Assembly: GCF_014898815.1 (NCBI RefSeq) | Contig: NW_026515520.1 | Span: 62,001 to 126,000, forward strand | Direction: 5' to 3' | DNA: 64,000 bases | Source: Panonychus citri | Lineage: Eukaryota; Arthropoda; Arachnida; Trombidiformes; Tetranychidae | Shown here: positions 36,217 through 45,257 of the stretch, one piece after another | Position numbering within the stretch: position 1 is the first letter of the stretch | Layout: the number at the start of each line of letters is the position of its first letter | Made by a program: the position numbers and the translations under genes | The notes under the pieces: model-generated | Databases searched by the model: none | Seen by the model: only the letters and a program-made list of their open reading frames with translations | Told to the model about the DNA's origin: nothing

Positions 36217-36773
36217 TGTCAGCCAAAAATCATAACCAAATCATAAAAAAAAGTGATAAGCAAATAAACTTGAAACAAAATCAATATAAAACAACGAGAC
36301 AACAACTACCAAACTGATTAGCACAATTAAACTTGACACAATTAAATTGTTACAAGAAATAAAAAGCAAAACAAAATCACATGTTAGCAATTTAAGCGCA
36401 ACTTTTCAAAAAAAAAATCCTTCCACAATTAACTAAATACAATTAGCCTGTAATCATAACTGTAAGTCAAATGATGATTTAAAATGGCAGTCAATTCAAT
36501 AGTAATTGCTAATGATTAAGCAAATCAAGTAAAGATGAAAATTCAAAGTCATCATGTTGGCTAATTAATTAACTATCTCAATGGTATGAGAAGTGTAAAT
36601 TAAAGTTATAATTATCAAAAGTTGAAAAACTATTGACAGAAACAATTAACTTTCTAATTGTATGATTTATCGTTGAATGATCATCGCATGTCTTAATTAA
36701 ATGTAAATAATGAAATATTAATGATTAGCTTTCGGTTTATTTAATAAAAGAAAACTTTTTTTCTTCATTTCAT

Positions 36774-37740
36774 TCACCCTCGGCGGAATCTTCACCATGG
36801 ATTCACATACATTTCTATTGGTAATTATATCTTGATAATTAGTTAATTTCTTCAAGATTATTGATCTTCCAATTGAACACAATCAGTGTTACTTATTGAT
36901 AACTGAATTTAATTGATTTAAATAAGATGTTTACCTCTAGAGATCATCATACTCATAGAAAGAGATTAAAACTTTTCAGATTAGATGATAAGTTCAAATG
37001 TGATTAGTAATTAATGTTAATTAATTATTCTAATTTCAGTATCTCCTTGAAAATGCTGGATTAATGTTAATGTTTATCACCAATTTTAATAAATCACAAT
37101 AAATGGTCAATCAAATTGAGAAGGAAAAAAAATTGAATTCAGTTTACAATTGAACGGAAAGAGAAAAACAAAATCAACTGGATTAGTTAATAATTTACTG
37201 ATTGTTATTACTAATTTTATCTCTTAATGTGTTCCCAATCATGATCATGGTTATTAAATCAATAACTTAACTATTGTCAAGTAGCTAATTATGTCTTAAT
37301 TGTTTCTTAATTCAACCTTGATTGATTGAAACACCGGAAATCAATAATACAATTAACGTCATCTCGTAATTAACCTCGTGCTGATTTATGAGTTATAATT
37401 ATCATCAAGATATTATTGGAATTAAATTGTTCATCGACATATATAATAGACGCTTTTAATTCACTTTGATTCACTAATTGTCATAATAAATTGTGTCACT
37501 CAACCAACATGGGAACACAACAAGTAGTTTATCAATTTAATATTTACCTTTTGATTTGTATCTCATTGATTTCCATTGATTTTTTATATTAAAATAAAAA
37601 CAAAACAGAAAACGAATCCACTAATTAATTTAATTAATCCTAATCAATGTCCACTAACAATATAACCTTTGGTCAGTACAAAGATAATCAAAGTAGCTTG
37701 TTGATTGAGACAATTTAAAGTAATAGATTTGATTAGCTGA
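36774..37740 (+). pseudogene. second gustatory receptor exon-3 / intron copy, inverted
   Basis: The 3' half of receptor exon 3 (GGIFTMDSHTFLL, ending at 36820|GTAATT) followed by receptor intron sequence, in the opposite orientation to the copy at 34850-35641. Homology runs to about 37343, is interrupted by about 210 bp without a counterpart, and resumes from about 37556 to 37740. It ends where the native locus passes into four-TM copy A, so this copy lacks that join. With the 35.6 kb copy it forms a large inverted repeat around the METTL5 exon copy. Confidence 0.75.
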
Positions 37741-38283
37741 TTACAATTTGTTACAATAGTTTTAATCATAATCATTTAAATTAGGAGGTGTGTTTGTAAT
37801 ATATTGAAATATTTGGTTCCAAAAACATGATTAGTAAATTTTTCTGATGATCAACAACAATCAAAGTCAAAGTCTAGTTAGTTAACAATTAGATTAATCG
37901 CCAAATTTACCATCACTTGGGATAGATTGATGATTAAAGTATCAATAACAAAGAGCATCATATTTGTGTTGATTACTTTGATTGGGAAAGAATCGAAATC
38001 GACAATTAATCTAATCAATTAGCCGATAAGAAGCTGAAGGAATAAAACCGATAAAAAGTTATTAGTTTTTCTCTCTCATTTTATCGTCTCTGTTTCTTTT
38101 TTTCTGTTCAGAAGGTCATCTCTTCATTCATCAACTAAAAGACAATCAAAAGGGTGGCGTTAATTGTCTTCATTATAAAAGTGATTAAAGTTTTAATTGT
38201 TCGAGTTAGTTGGTGATACGAATTTCTTTCGTTAATTTAGTTACATTGTTTCCAATTTTCTCGTTTCCAGTTATCCAAATAAA
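37741..38283. other. intergenic, upstream of the PLD-like gene
   Basis: No gene or repeat recognised. It presumably contains the promoter and short leader of the PLD-like gene; a pyrimidine-rich stretch lies near 38070-38105. Confidence 0.4.
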
Positions 38284-39639
38284 ATGGAAAACTTATCTTT
38301 CGGTTTGTTTTCTTTTGCTCTTTTGTTATGTTCATTGTCGTCAATTATTGCGAGTGAACCAACGGTTGTCACCAATGGTACAACGGAAATAACGGGCTGT
38401 CGAAGTCAAATCGTTGAAACTATTCCCGTTGGTTTGGTTTTCCCAAGTTACAAAGGTCCAATTTTTAACTCGACGATATCTTCATGGCTTGAACTTGTCT
38501 CTTCCGCTAAATCATCAATCGATATTGGTTCGTATTATTGGACTTTAATGTGTAGCGATGTTGAAAATCCAATCAAAGAAAGTTGTCAAGTCGGTGAAAG
38601 TTTTGTTAACGCTTTAAAAGAAGCAATTAATCGAGGTGTTACTGTGAGAATCGCTGTTAACGGGAATGATAATAAAACTGCCGCTGATCCTGATTTACAG
38701 TTACTCAAAAATGCTGGTGCTCTAATTGCTAACCTTGACTTTGATCGGCTTATTGGTGCTGGGATTTTACATACCAAGTTTATTATCGTTGACAATATGA
38801 GTTTTTACTTGGGAAGTGCTAACATGGATTGGCGCTCGTTGACTCACGTTAAAGAGCTTGGTGTTTATATTCAAAATTGTCCCACCTTAGGAGGTGATTT
38901 AGCTAAAGTTTTTGATGTTTACTGGACTCTTGGACAATCAAATGCATCGATTCCTGAACAATGGCCTAATAATTTGGCAACATCAATTAACCTCGAAAAT
39001 CCCGTTAATTTAACACTCGAAGGTAACACAGCTAAGGTTTTCATGGCCAGTGCACCACCTCAATTCAGTCCTAGAGGACGAACGGGTGATATTGAAGCTG
39101 TTCTTGAGGCCATTAACACCGCTAAAAGATTTGTTTACATCGCTGTGATGGACTATTCTCCAACCTTTTTGTATGGATCGAAACCCGAATATTGGCCAGT
39201 TATCGATGACGCTCTTCGTAAAGCAGTAGTCGAAAGAGGTGTTGAAGTTAAATTTCTGGCCGCTAATTGGACTCATACAAAATACACTTCAGTACTTTTC
39301 CTCAAGTCTCTTAATGAACTCAGTCGATATCCTGGTAAAGGCGCTTTATCGGTTAAACTGTTCACCGTTCCAGGTACCGATGAACAACAACGGATTCCCT
39401 ATGCTCGAGTTAATCACAACAAATACATGATAACTGACCAATTGCTTTACATTGGAACTTCGAACTGGTCAGCTGATTATTTCGTCAACACCGCTGGAGT
39501 TTCATTTGTCGCTTCTTTCGCCGAAGTGAAAAAAGTCCGAAATCTTCGTAAAGATGTTCTCGATATCTTTTATCGCGATTGGGATTCGACTTATGCCTCT
39601 TACGTAAACAAATATTCTGGTAAACGACGATCAAAATAA
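38284..39639 (+). CDS. PLD3/PLD4-like phospholipase D family protein
   Basis: A single exon of 451 residues. Two HKD motifs are intact: HTKFIIVD (H163, K165, D170, then GSAN) and HNKYMITD (H378, K380, D385, then GTSNWS). PLD3/4 proteins are endolysosomal 5'-3' exonucleases and lipid-acting enzymes, not classical phospholipase D. The N-terminus (MENLSFGLFSFALLLCSL) looks like a cleavable signal peptide or short anchor directly followed by the luminal domain; vertebrate PLD3 instead has a cytoplasmic tail and a type II anchor. Several NxT/NxS sites fit a luminal or secreted protein. No introns, unlike most relatives I know of. The ATG at 38284 is chosen because the hydrophobic leader starts there. 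Confidence 0.88.
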   Translation: MENLSFGLFSFALLLCSLSSIIASEPTVVTNGTTEITGCRSQIVETIPVGLVFPSYKGPIFNSTISSWLELVSSAKSSIDIGSYYWTLMCSDVENPIKESCQVGESFVNALKEAINRGVTVRIAVNGNDNKTAADPDLQLLKNAGALIANLDFDRLIGAGILHTKFIIVDNMSFYLGSANMDWRSLTHVKELGVYIQNCPTLGGDLAKVFDVYWTLGQSNASIPEQWPNNLATSINLENPVNLTLEGNTAKVFMASAPPQFSPRGRTGDIEAVLEAINTAKRFVYIAVMDYSPTFLYGSKPEYWPVIDDALRKAVVERGVEVKFLAANWTHTKYTSVLFLKSLNELSRYPGKGALSVKLFTVPGTDEQQRIPYARVNHNKYMITDQLLYIGTSNWSADYFVNTAGVSFVASFAEVKKVRNLRKDVLDIFYRDWDSTYASYVNKYSGKRRSK

Positions 39640-40439
39640 TCAACTAATCAACATTTTTACGATAATCAAATGATCAGTATTTTCTTAAATTGTCACAACA
39701 ATTAACAATCTTTCAATTTTCTCATCTTTCTCTCATATTAAGATTTTCTGTTTCAATTAATTTGATCAATTTTAAGATGTAAATATAATTCAATTGATTG
39801 TAACACTTAATTCAATTTAATTAACAAACAAAAAAAGCAATTTAAACATCACAAGAGCCAATAATTTTGATTAATAAATGATTTAATTATGTTACAAAAC
39901 AACAACAAATTACCAAACTGATTAACACATTAGCTCAATCAAACTTTACTTTAAATTAAATTGTTACAACAGAAAATCAATAATAAATTTCTGAAATCCG
40001 CTTCACAATTAAACTGCAATCACGATTAATTATCAATTAATTGATAACATGAAATTATAATCAGATCAATAGCAATAATAATTTTTAATGATTAAGTTAA
40101 TCAACTGACCATCACAACCTTGTAAGTTTAAAAAACATCAAAACAATTAAAGTAAATCCGGTGGACATAATTTTATTTGTTTCTTTTTCTCAGTCAACGT
40201 TAAAGTTAATGTTTAGATTTAAAGATAAATAAGATAATAAAATTAACTAATTGTACTTTAATTGTTAGAAAATTGCAAAAAAATGTTAATTACTTTGTGT
40301 TTCTAATTTTGGTGCTTTGATTTTCCCATAGATGGGATTAGATGTACATGCGTGTTCATTGAAATGTAAACAAACAGAAAGTGAATTTAAATTCACTTTT
40401 CAATGTTTATCTTTTTTTCTCGTCGTAATTAATTTAATT
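39640..40439. other. intergenic
   Basis: AT-rich spacer between the PLD-like gene and EMC5 copy 1. A short palindrome (GTGAATTTAAATTCAC) lies just upstream of the EMC5 start at about 40381-40396. No gene seen. Confidence 0.4.
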
Positions 40440-40748
40440 ATGTCTAAAGTGTTAATTATTACTGGTATTCTTTCACTTATTCATTGTGCTTATTCTGCTG
40501 CCCAGTATCGTTCTCACCTTAGACTGATTGACCAAGAATTTGATGGTTTCTTACCGATTGATATAATTTTCCAATCTTTGTTTAGTCTTTTTGTTTCTCT
40601 ATTTGGAATTGTTTCTTTGTGTGATGGTTTTAAAGAGATTCGAGCTCTAAGTGAATTAAAATCAAAAACTTGTGAAACATTAGAGAATCGGCCATCTTTT
40701 TATACATTTAATCATCGTGGTAGATTAAATCACTATAGAGACCATTGA
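40440..40748 (+). CDS. EMC5: ER membrane complex subunit 5 (EMC5/MMGT), copy 1
   Basis: 102 residues, one exon. Matches EMC5 (also called membrane magnesium transporter): MSKVLIITGILSLIHCAYSA and AAQYRSHLRL, then LPIDIIFQSLFSLFVSLFGI, FKEIRALSELKSKTCETL and the family signature FYTFNHRGR. Two TM segments at about 4-22 and 42-62. EMC5 is a core subunit of the complex that inserts tail-anchored and multipass proteins into the ER. Identical to copy 2 up to FNHRGRLNH, then ends YRDH against TKEL. The tail is shorter than in relatives, so one or both copies may be C-terminally cut. The start is the ATG shared by both copies; the upstream in-frame ATG at 40332 is not shared. Confidence 0.82.
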   Translation: MSKVLIITGILSLIHCAYSAAQYRSHLRLIDQEFDGFLPIDIIFQSLFSLFVSLFGIVSLCDGFKEIRALSELKSKTCETLENRPSFYTFNHRGRLNHYRDH

Positions 40749-41003
40749 TCAGTATCTTTAATCCCTCATTGAATCATTCAGATTCTCTCTATATTTTTTT
40801 TATCTCTTTCTCTCCATCTCCTCATCTCCTCATCATCATCATCATCATCCAATGTTTTCCCTATTCTGTGAATGCTTTTGAAAGTTTACCTTTTACTTAT
40901 CTGATTTACTCACTTCAAGCGAGAAAAAAAAAATTTCATTTTCTATGTTTCTCTTACTTAATTAATTCTATTGTAATTTTCTTTCTCTATCCTATTGTGT
41001 GAA

Positions 41004-42524
41004 ATGTACATTGCAACCTCGTCACTTACTACACCATCATTGGAATCCAACAAAAATGATCTTGAATGCTGGTCGAAATCTGGATGTTTTGGTGGTGATT
41101 GTCCTAAAGAAAAGGTGATTAGATGTTCATCCAATCCGAATGAAACTGGACCTCATCATTGTTACGTCGTTTGGAGCAATACAACTGAAGGAATTGAAGT
41201 AAAACTGTCCGGTTGTATTCCAAGTAAAGAGATTACCTGTGATGACCATTCTCGGTGTATTGAAAGAGATCGTAAATCTCCCAATGGTTATTATTTCTGC
41301 TGCTGTTCAACGAACCTTTGTAATTATGATATTTATCATTTACCAGTCCCGGAAGCGAGTAAAATTGAACAATCACCCGCTCAACCAACGCCGACATTAA
41401 CTTACGATTCAAATCTTTTATGGTTATCAATTTATGTTGCTATCCCATCATTAATCATCTTATTGGGAATCGTTTTAATCATCAGTTGGTATCATCGGAA
41501 CAAGTCACGAGCTTTTAGTGATCAATTGAGTAACAGTGATGAATCGGTTCCCATTAACGAGCAGTCGTTTTATCGGTTTAAAAATTTGGAGATGATTGAA
41601 GAGAGATCAAGAGGTCGTTTCGGTGCCGTTTGGAAAGCCCGATTACCGAATGAAAATGGTTTCATTGACGAGAAATGGGTGGCCGTTAAAATATTTCCTT
41701 CGCAAGAGAAAAACTCTTGGCTTGCAGAACAACAAGTATTCATGTTGCCAAAATTCGAACATGAAAATATTCTTCCATTTTTGGGATTCGAGAAACGAGA
41801 AAATGATGGAGTCCCTTTCGGTGTTGAATATTGGATTATCAGTGAATATCATGAACTTGGTTCTTTGTACGATTACCTCAAGCATAATACCATCGGATTC
41901 AATGAGTTGCTGAAGATAAGTGAAGGTATTGCTCGAGGATTGGCTCATCTTCATGATGAGATTCCGTCGACTAAAAGTATCAATAATAAGCCCGCTATCG
42001 CTCATCGAGACTTCAAGTCGAAAAATGTTCTTCTAAAAAGTGACCTAACCCCACGAATCGCTGATTTCGGACTCTGTCTCATCTTTTATCCCGATCGATT
42101 ACCCTCTGGATTAGGACAGGTCGGGACTCGTCGGTATATGGCACCAGAAGTACTCGAAGGTGCGGTGAACTTTACACTGGACTCTTTGACTCGAATCGAC
42201 ATGTATGCTTGTGGTTTGGTTCTTTGGGAAATATTATCTCGATGCAAGGGAGAAGATGGAACTTTAATTCCTGGTAAATTGATGCTTCCATTTGAAGAAG
42301 AGGTCGGAGGGAATCCGAGTCTTGAGGATATGCAGGAGGCCGTTTGTCAGGCGAAAAAGAGACCAGAGATCAAAGCGATTTGGAGAAATTATCGTGGACT
42401 AAATGAGATCTGTGAGACAATCGAAGAATGTTGGGATCAAGATGCCGAAGCTCGAATATCATCGAGTTGTGTTTTGGAAAGAGTTAAAGGTTTAATCAGA
42501 AATAATTCGAATGAAACTGATTAA
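41004..42524 (+). CDS. activin / TGF-beta type II receptor kinase (punt-like)
   Basis: 506 residues in one exon. Residues 22-106 form a cysteine-rich ligand-binding domain ending in the CCC..NLCN pattern of activin type II receptors. A TM helix spans about 138-161. The kinase domain (about 190-495) shows GRFGAVW, VAVK, HRDFKSKN, DFG, GTRRYMAPEVLEG and DMYACGLVLWE, all intact. It most resembles ACVR2/Punt, which phosphorylates type I receptors after activin or BMP binding. Oddities: no intron, and no signal peptide in frame. The frame upstream meets a stop at 40974 and there is no AG acceptor between there and the ectodomain. A hydrophobic stretch lies just upstream in another frame (about 40930-41002), so a frame error or lost first exon is possible. 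Confidence 0.88.
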   Translation: MYIATSSLTTPSLESNKNDLECWSKSGCFGGDCPKEKVIRCSSNPNETGPHHCYVVWSNTTEGIEVKLSGCIPSKEITCDDHSRCIERDRKSPNGYYFCCCSTNLCNYDIYHLPVPEASKIEQSPAQPTPTLTYDSNLLWLSIYVAIPSLIILLGIVLIISWYHRNKSRAFSDQLSNSDESVPINEQSFYRFKNLEMIEERSRGRFGAVWKARLPNENGFIDEKWVAVKIFPSQEKNSWLAEQQVFMLPKFEHENILPFLGFEKRENDGVPFGVEYWIISEYHELGSLYDYLKHNTIGFNELLKISEGIARGLAHLHDEIPSTKSINNKPAIAHRDFKSKNVLLKSDLTPRIADFGLCLIFYPDRLPSGLGQVGTRRYMAPEVLEGAVNFTLDSLTRIDMYACGLVLWEILSRCKGEDGTLIPGKLMLPFEEEVGGNPSLEDMQEAVCQAKKRPEIKAIWRNYRGLNEICETIEECWDQDAEARISSSCVLERVKGLIRNNSNETD

Positions 42525-43364
42525 TCATCTCAACTTTTTAAAAAGCGTCGATTTGCAATATTCAAGAATCAAAGTTCTCAATTAGTCAATCACAATTAAT
42601 GGTATCAACTTGAAGGAAAAAAAAACATCGTCATTGTATCGTCGATATTTTAAACTTGGACGCAATTTCTTAGCAAGAAATTAAGTTTACCACCCGATAT
42701 AAATCATAAATCGCTCATCTAAACCACAATCTTTCATAACTTTTTAAAACATCTCTTAATTAACCTGAAAATAATCAATTTCTATCGTTTCAATGATCAA
42801 TTTTAAAGAAACTATTTTTCTCGAAGATTCCAATTAACCAGAATATCAAACAAAAAAAAACTTAATTTTCTGTGTGACTGTAAATATTTTCCTATAAAAC
42901 CTATTGCATTTTGGGAAGTGTCCGTTTCTTCAAAAGTGAATCAAATAATCAAACAATTAATTTTGTCCTCCATAAACAATTAATATAAATATTTCCATGG
43001 TAATTCAAGTTAATCAAATGTGAACCAAATCATAACGAAGGCTCAATGTATTCAAATGAGAAGATCAATCATCTCTTATTATTTAAATATCTTAATATTT
43101 TCTTTACCTGTACTGTTCTGTCCTCTATTAACGATTACCATTAAATCTGATTGTTGTCGTTTCTCAAACCAAATTAAAAATCTCTCACAAACAATTAAAC
43201 TTCAACTTGAGACAATTCAATTAACCCAAAAAAGAATCAGAATTTTTTTTCTTGGTTCGTACTTAGCATACGGTCCCTTCTATGTTGAAGGCCTTTCGGT
43301 TAATGAGCATTGGAACAGGCTGATTGTTGAGAGCACGTTTGTTATGATTGTTGATTAATTAATT
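42525..43364. other. intergenic
   Basis: Spacer between the receptor gene and EMC5 copy 2. An ORF at about 43020-43358 starts with GTG, shows no known domain and is probably chance. Nothing else recognised. Confidence 0.4.
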
Positions 43365-43673
43365 ATGTCTAAAGTGTTAATTATTACTGGTATTCTTTCA
43401 CTTATTCATTGTGCTTATTCTGCTGCCCAGTATCGTTCTCACCTTAGACTGATTGACCAAGAATTTGATGGTTTCTTACCGATTGATATAATTTTCCAAT
43501 CTTTGTTTAGTCTTTTTGTTTCTCTATTTGGAATTGTTTCTTTGTGTGATGGTTTTAAAGAGATTCGAGCTCTAAGTGAATTAAAATCAAAAACTTGTGA
43601 AACATTAGAGAATCGGCCATCTTTTTATACATTTAATCATCGTGGTAGATTAAATCATACCAAGGAACTTTAA
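43365..43673 (+). CDS. EMC5: ER membrane complex subunit 5, copy 2
   Basis: 102 residues, one exon, identical to copy 1 through FNHRGRLNH and ending TKEL. DNA similarity starts only about ten bases before the ATG and stops four codons before the stop, so the duplicated unit is essentially the coding sequence without flanks. UTP18 starts 110 bp downstream on the same strand. Which copy is ancestral cannot be told from the sequence. EMC5 topology places the C-terminus in the cytosol, so the KEL-like ending is not taken as an ER retrieval signal. Confidence 0.8.
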   Translation: MSKVLIITGILSLIHCAYSAAQYRSHLRLIDQEFDGFLPIDIIFQSLFSLFVSLFGIVSLCDGFKEIRALSELKSKTCETLENRPSFYTFNHRGRLNHTKEL

Positions 43674-43782
43674 TTGATTTGCTTAATAACCTCTCTGTTT
43701 TTCACCCATTTCAACTTTGAGGCTCTTTATATTTTACTCCTATTCTCTTTTTTTTGCTTAAATAATTCAAATTTCATTTATC

Positions 43783-45257
43783 ATGGATGGTTTCACTATC
43801 GATACTCTTCCGGACAAGGGACTTCTAGAACTGGTGGAGCCGCAAAAACCTCGTGAACCTCGTAAAAAGAAACAACGAGAAGAAACAGATGAGCGACCAA
43901 AGCGCTGGAGAAAAGCAGCTTGGGCTGATACTGATGACGACATAATGTAAGTAATTCCATTGGAAATCCAATTATTCACCGATACCTAATCAATTCCTTT
44001 CTTCTTTTCCAGTGCCGTCGAAGGTTTTCCTAGCTCTAAATTCCCTAGAAAAGTAACTCCATTCACCGACTATCGATCTTATTTAGTCTCTAAATTTGAG
44101 ACCATCTATGGTCGACCCAACTGGGCGACTAGAGCTGCAGCCAAACGATCTGCTGATGAAGATTTCGATGTTCTTGCTGAGGCTGGAGATTTAATTACTG
44201 ATGGAAAGAGACTTCCTAAGACTAATCTTGGTTTTTCTAAATGCACTCACTTGACTAAATTACCGGTAAGAAATTCAGTTTAAAAATCACATTGAAATAT
44301 CTTTATTGATCTCTGTTTTTTTTCTATTCCTTTTAGACTATTGCCAATAGTGTCCAGTTTCATCCAGATAGAAACGTTACCTTTATCAGTGGGATGAATG
44401 GACAAATCGATATTGTAAATGTAGATGGAGACGATAATAAGAAACTTAACTCAGTGTTACTTGAAAATTTCCAGTTACATCGAGCTTGTTTCACTACTGA
44501 CGGAGAAGATATAATTATTGGATCCAAGACAACTTTTGGCTATTTTTACAATTACAATATGAGAACCAGTGTTCATTCACGAGTACCACTATTAATGGGT
44601 AAAGATCGGCTTGCATTGAAAGATTTTACTCTCTCACCCAATGGACAATATCTCGCCAGCACTGGTCGTAAAAATAGTTTCTACCTTATGAGTATGAAAC
44701 CTAAAGAGATCATCACCTCATTCCAGTTAAATGATGAAGTTCATAGTTTATGTTTCTCTCCCGATTCAACTAAACTATTTGCTGGTGGTGATGAAGGTTT
44801 AATTTATTGCTATGATGTGAGACAAACTAAGCGATGTTTCCACCGTTTCTACGATGATGGTGCAATTAGCTGTAAATCTTTATCAATTTCTCCAAATACT
44901 GGATATTTTATCACTGGAGACCAATCGGGCCTTGTCAATTGTTACAAATATGAAGACGTCATGACCAACCAGAATCCTAAGCCGATAAAAAATTTCACCA
45001 ACCTGAAAACACCGATCAACTCAATTAAATTTAACAACAGCTCAGAATTGGCCATTATATCATCAAGTCACGCCGATAATTGTGTTAAATTAGTTCACTT
45101 TCCAAGTTGTACTATTTTCTCAAATTTTCCCGTTTCCTTTTCCAACCTTAGACGGGTAAACGCAGTTGACATCTCACCAAATAGCGGTTATATCGCCCTA
45201 GCAAACAACCTAGGATACGCTTACCTGTATCGTCTTAATCATTTTCCCGATTACTGA
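43783..45257 (+). CDS. UTP18: UTP18, U3 small nucleolar RNP WD40 protein
   Basis: Exons 43783-43946, 44013-44265 and 44337-45257 sum to 445 residues with consistent phases (donors AT|GTAAGT and CCG|GTAAGA, acceptors TTCCAG and TTTTAG). UTP18 is part of the small-subunit processome (UTP-B) needed for 18S rRNA maturation in the nucleolus. The N-terminal KR-rich acidic region (RWRKAAWADTDDD) precedes WD40 repeats: SVQFHPDRNVTFISG, DFTLSPNGQYLASTGR, SLCFSPDSTKLFAGGDEG, SISPNTGYFITGDQSG and VDISPNSGYIALANNLG. The length is slightly under vertebrate UTP18. Starts 110 bp after EMC5 copy 2. Confidence 0.93.

Noticed and set aside
43020..43358. 112-codon ORF upstream of EMC5 copy 2
   Set aside because: Starts with GTG, lacks recognisable domains, and has no support from the EMC5 copy-1 context.
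43660..43676. KEL-type ER retrieval signal at the end of EMC5 copy 2
   Set aside because: EMC5's C-terminus faces the cytosol, where KDEL-type signals do not act; TKEL arises at a duplication edge.
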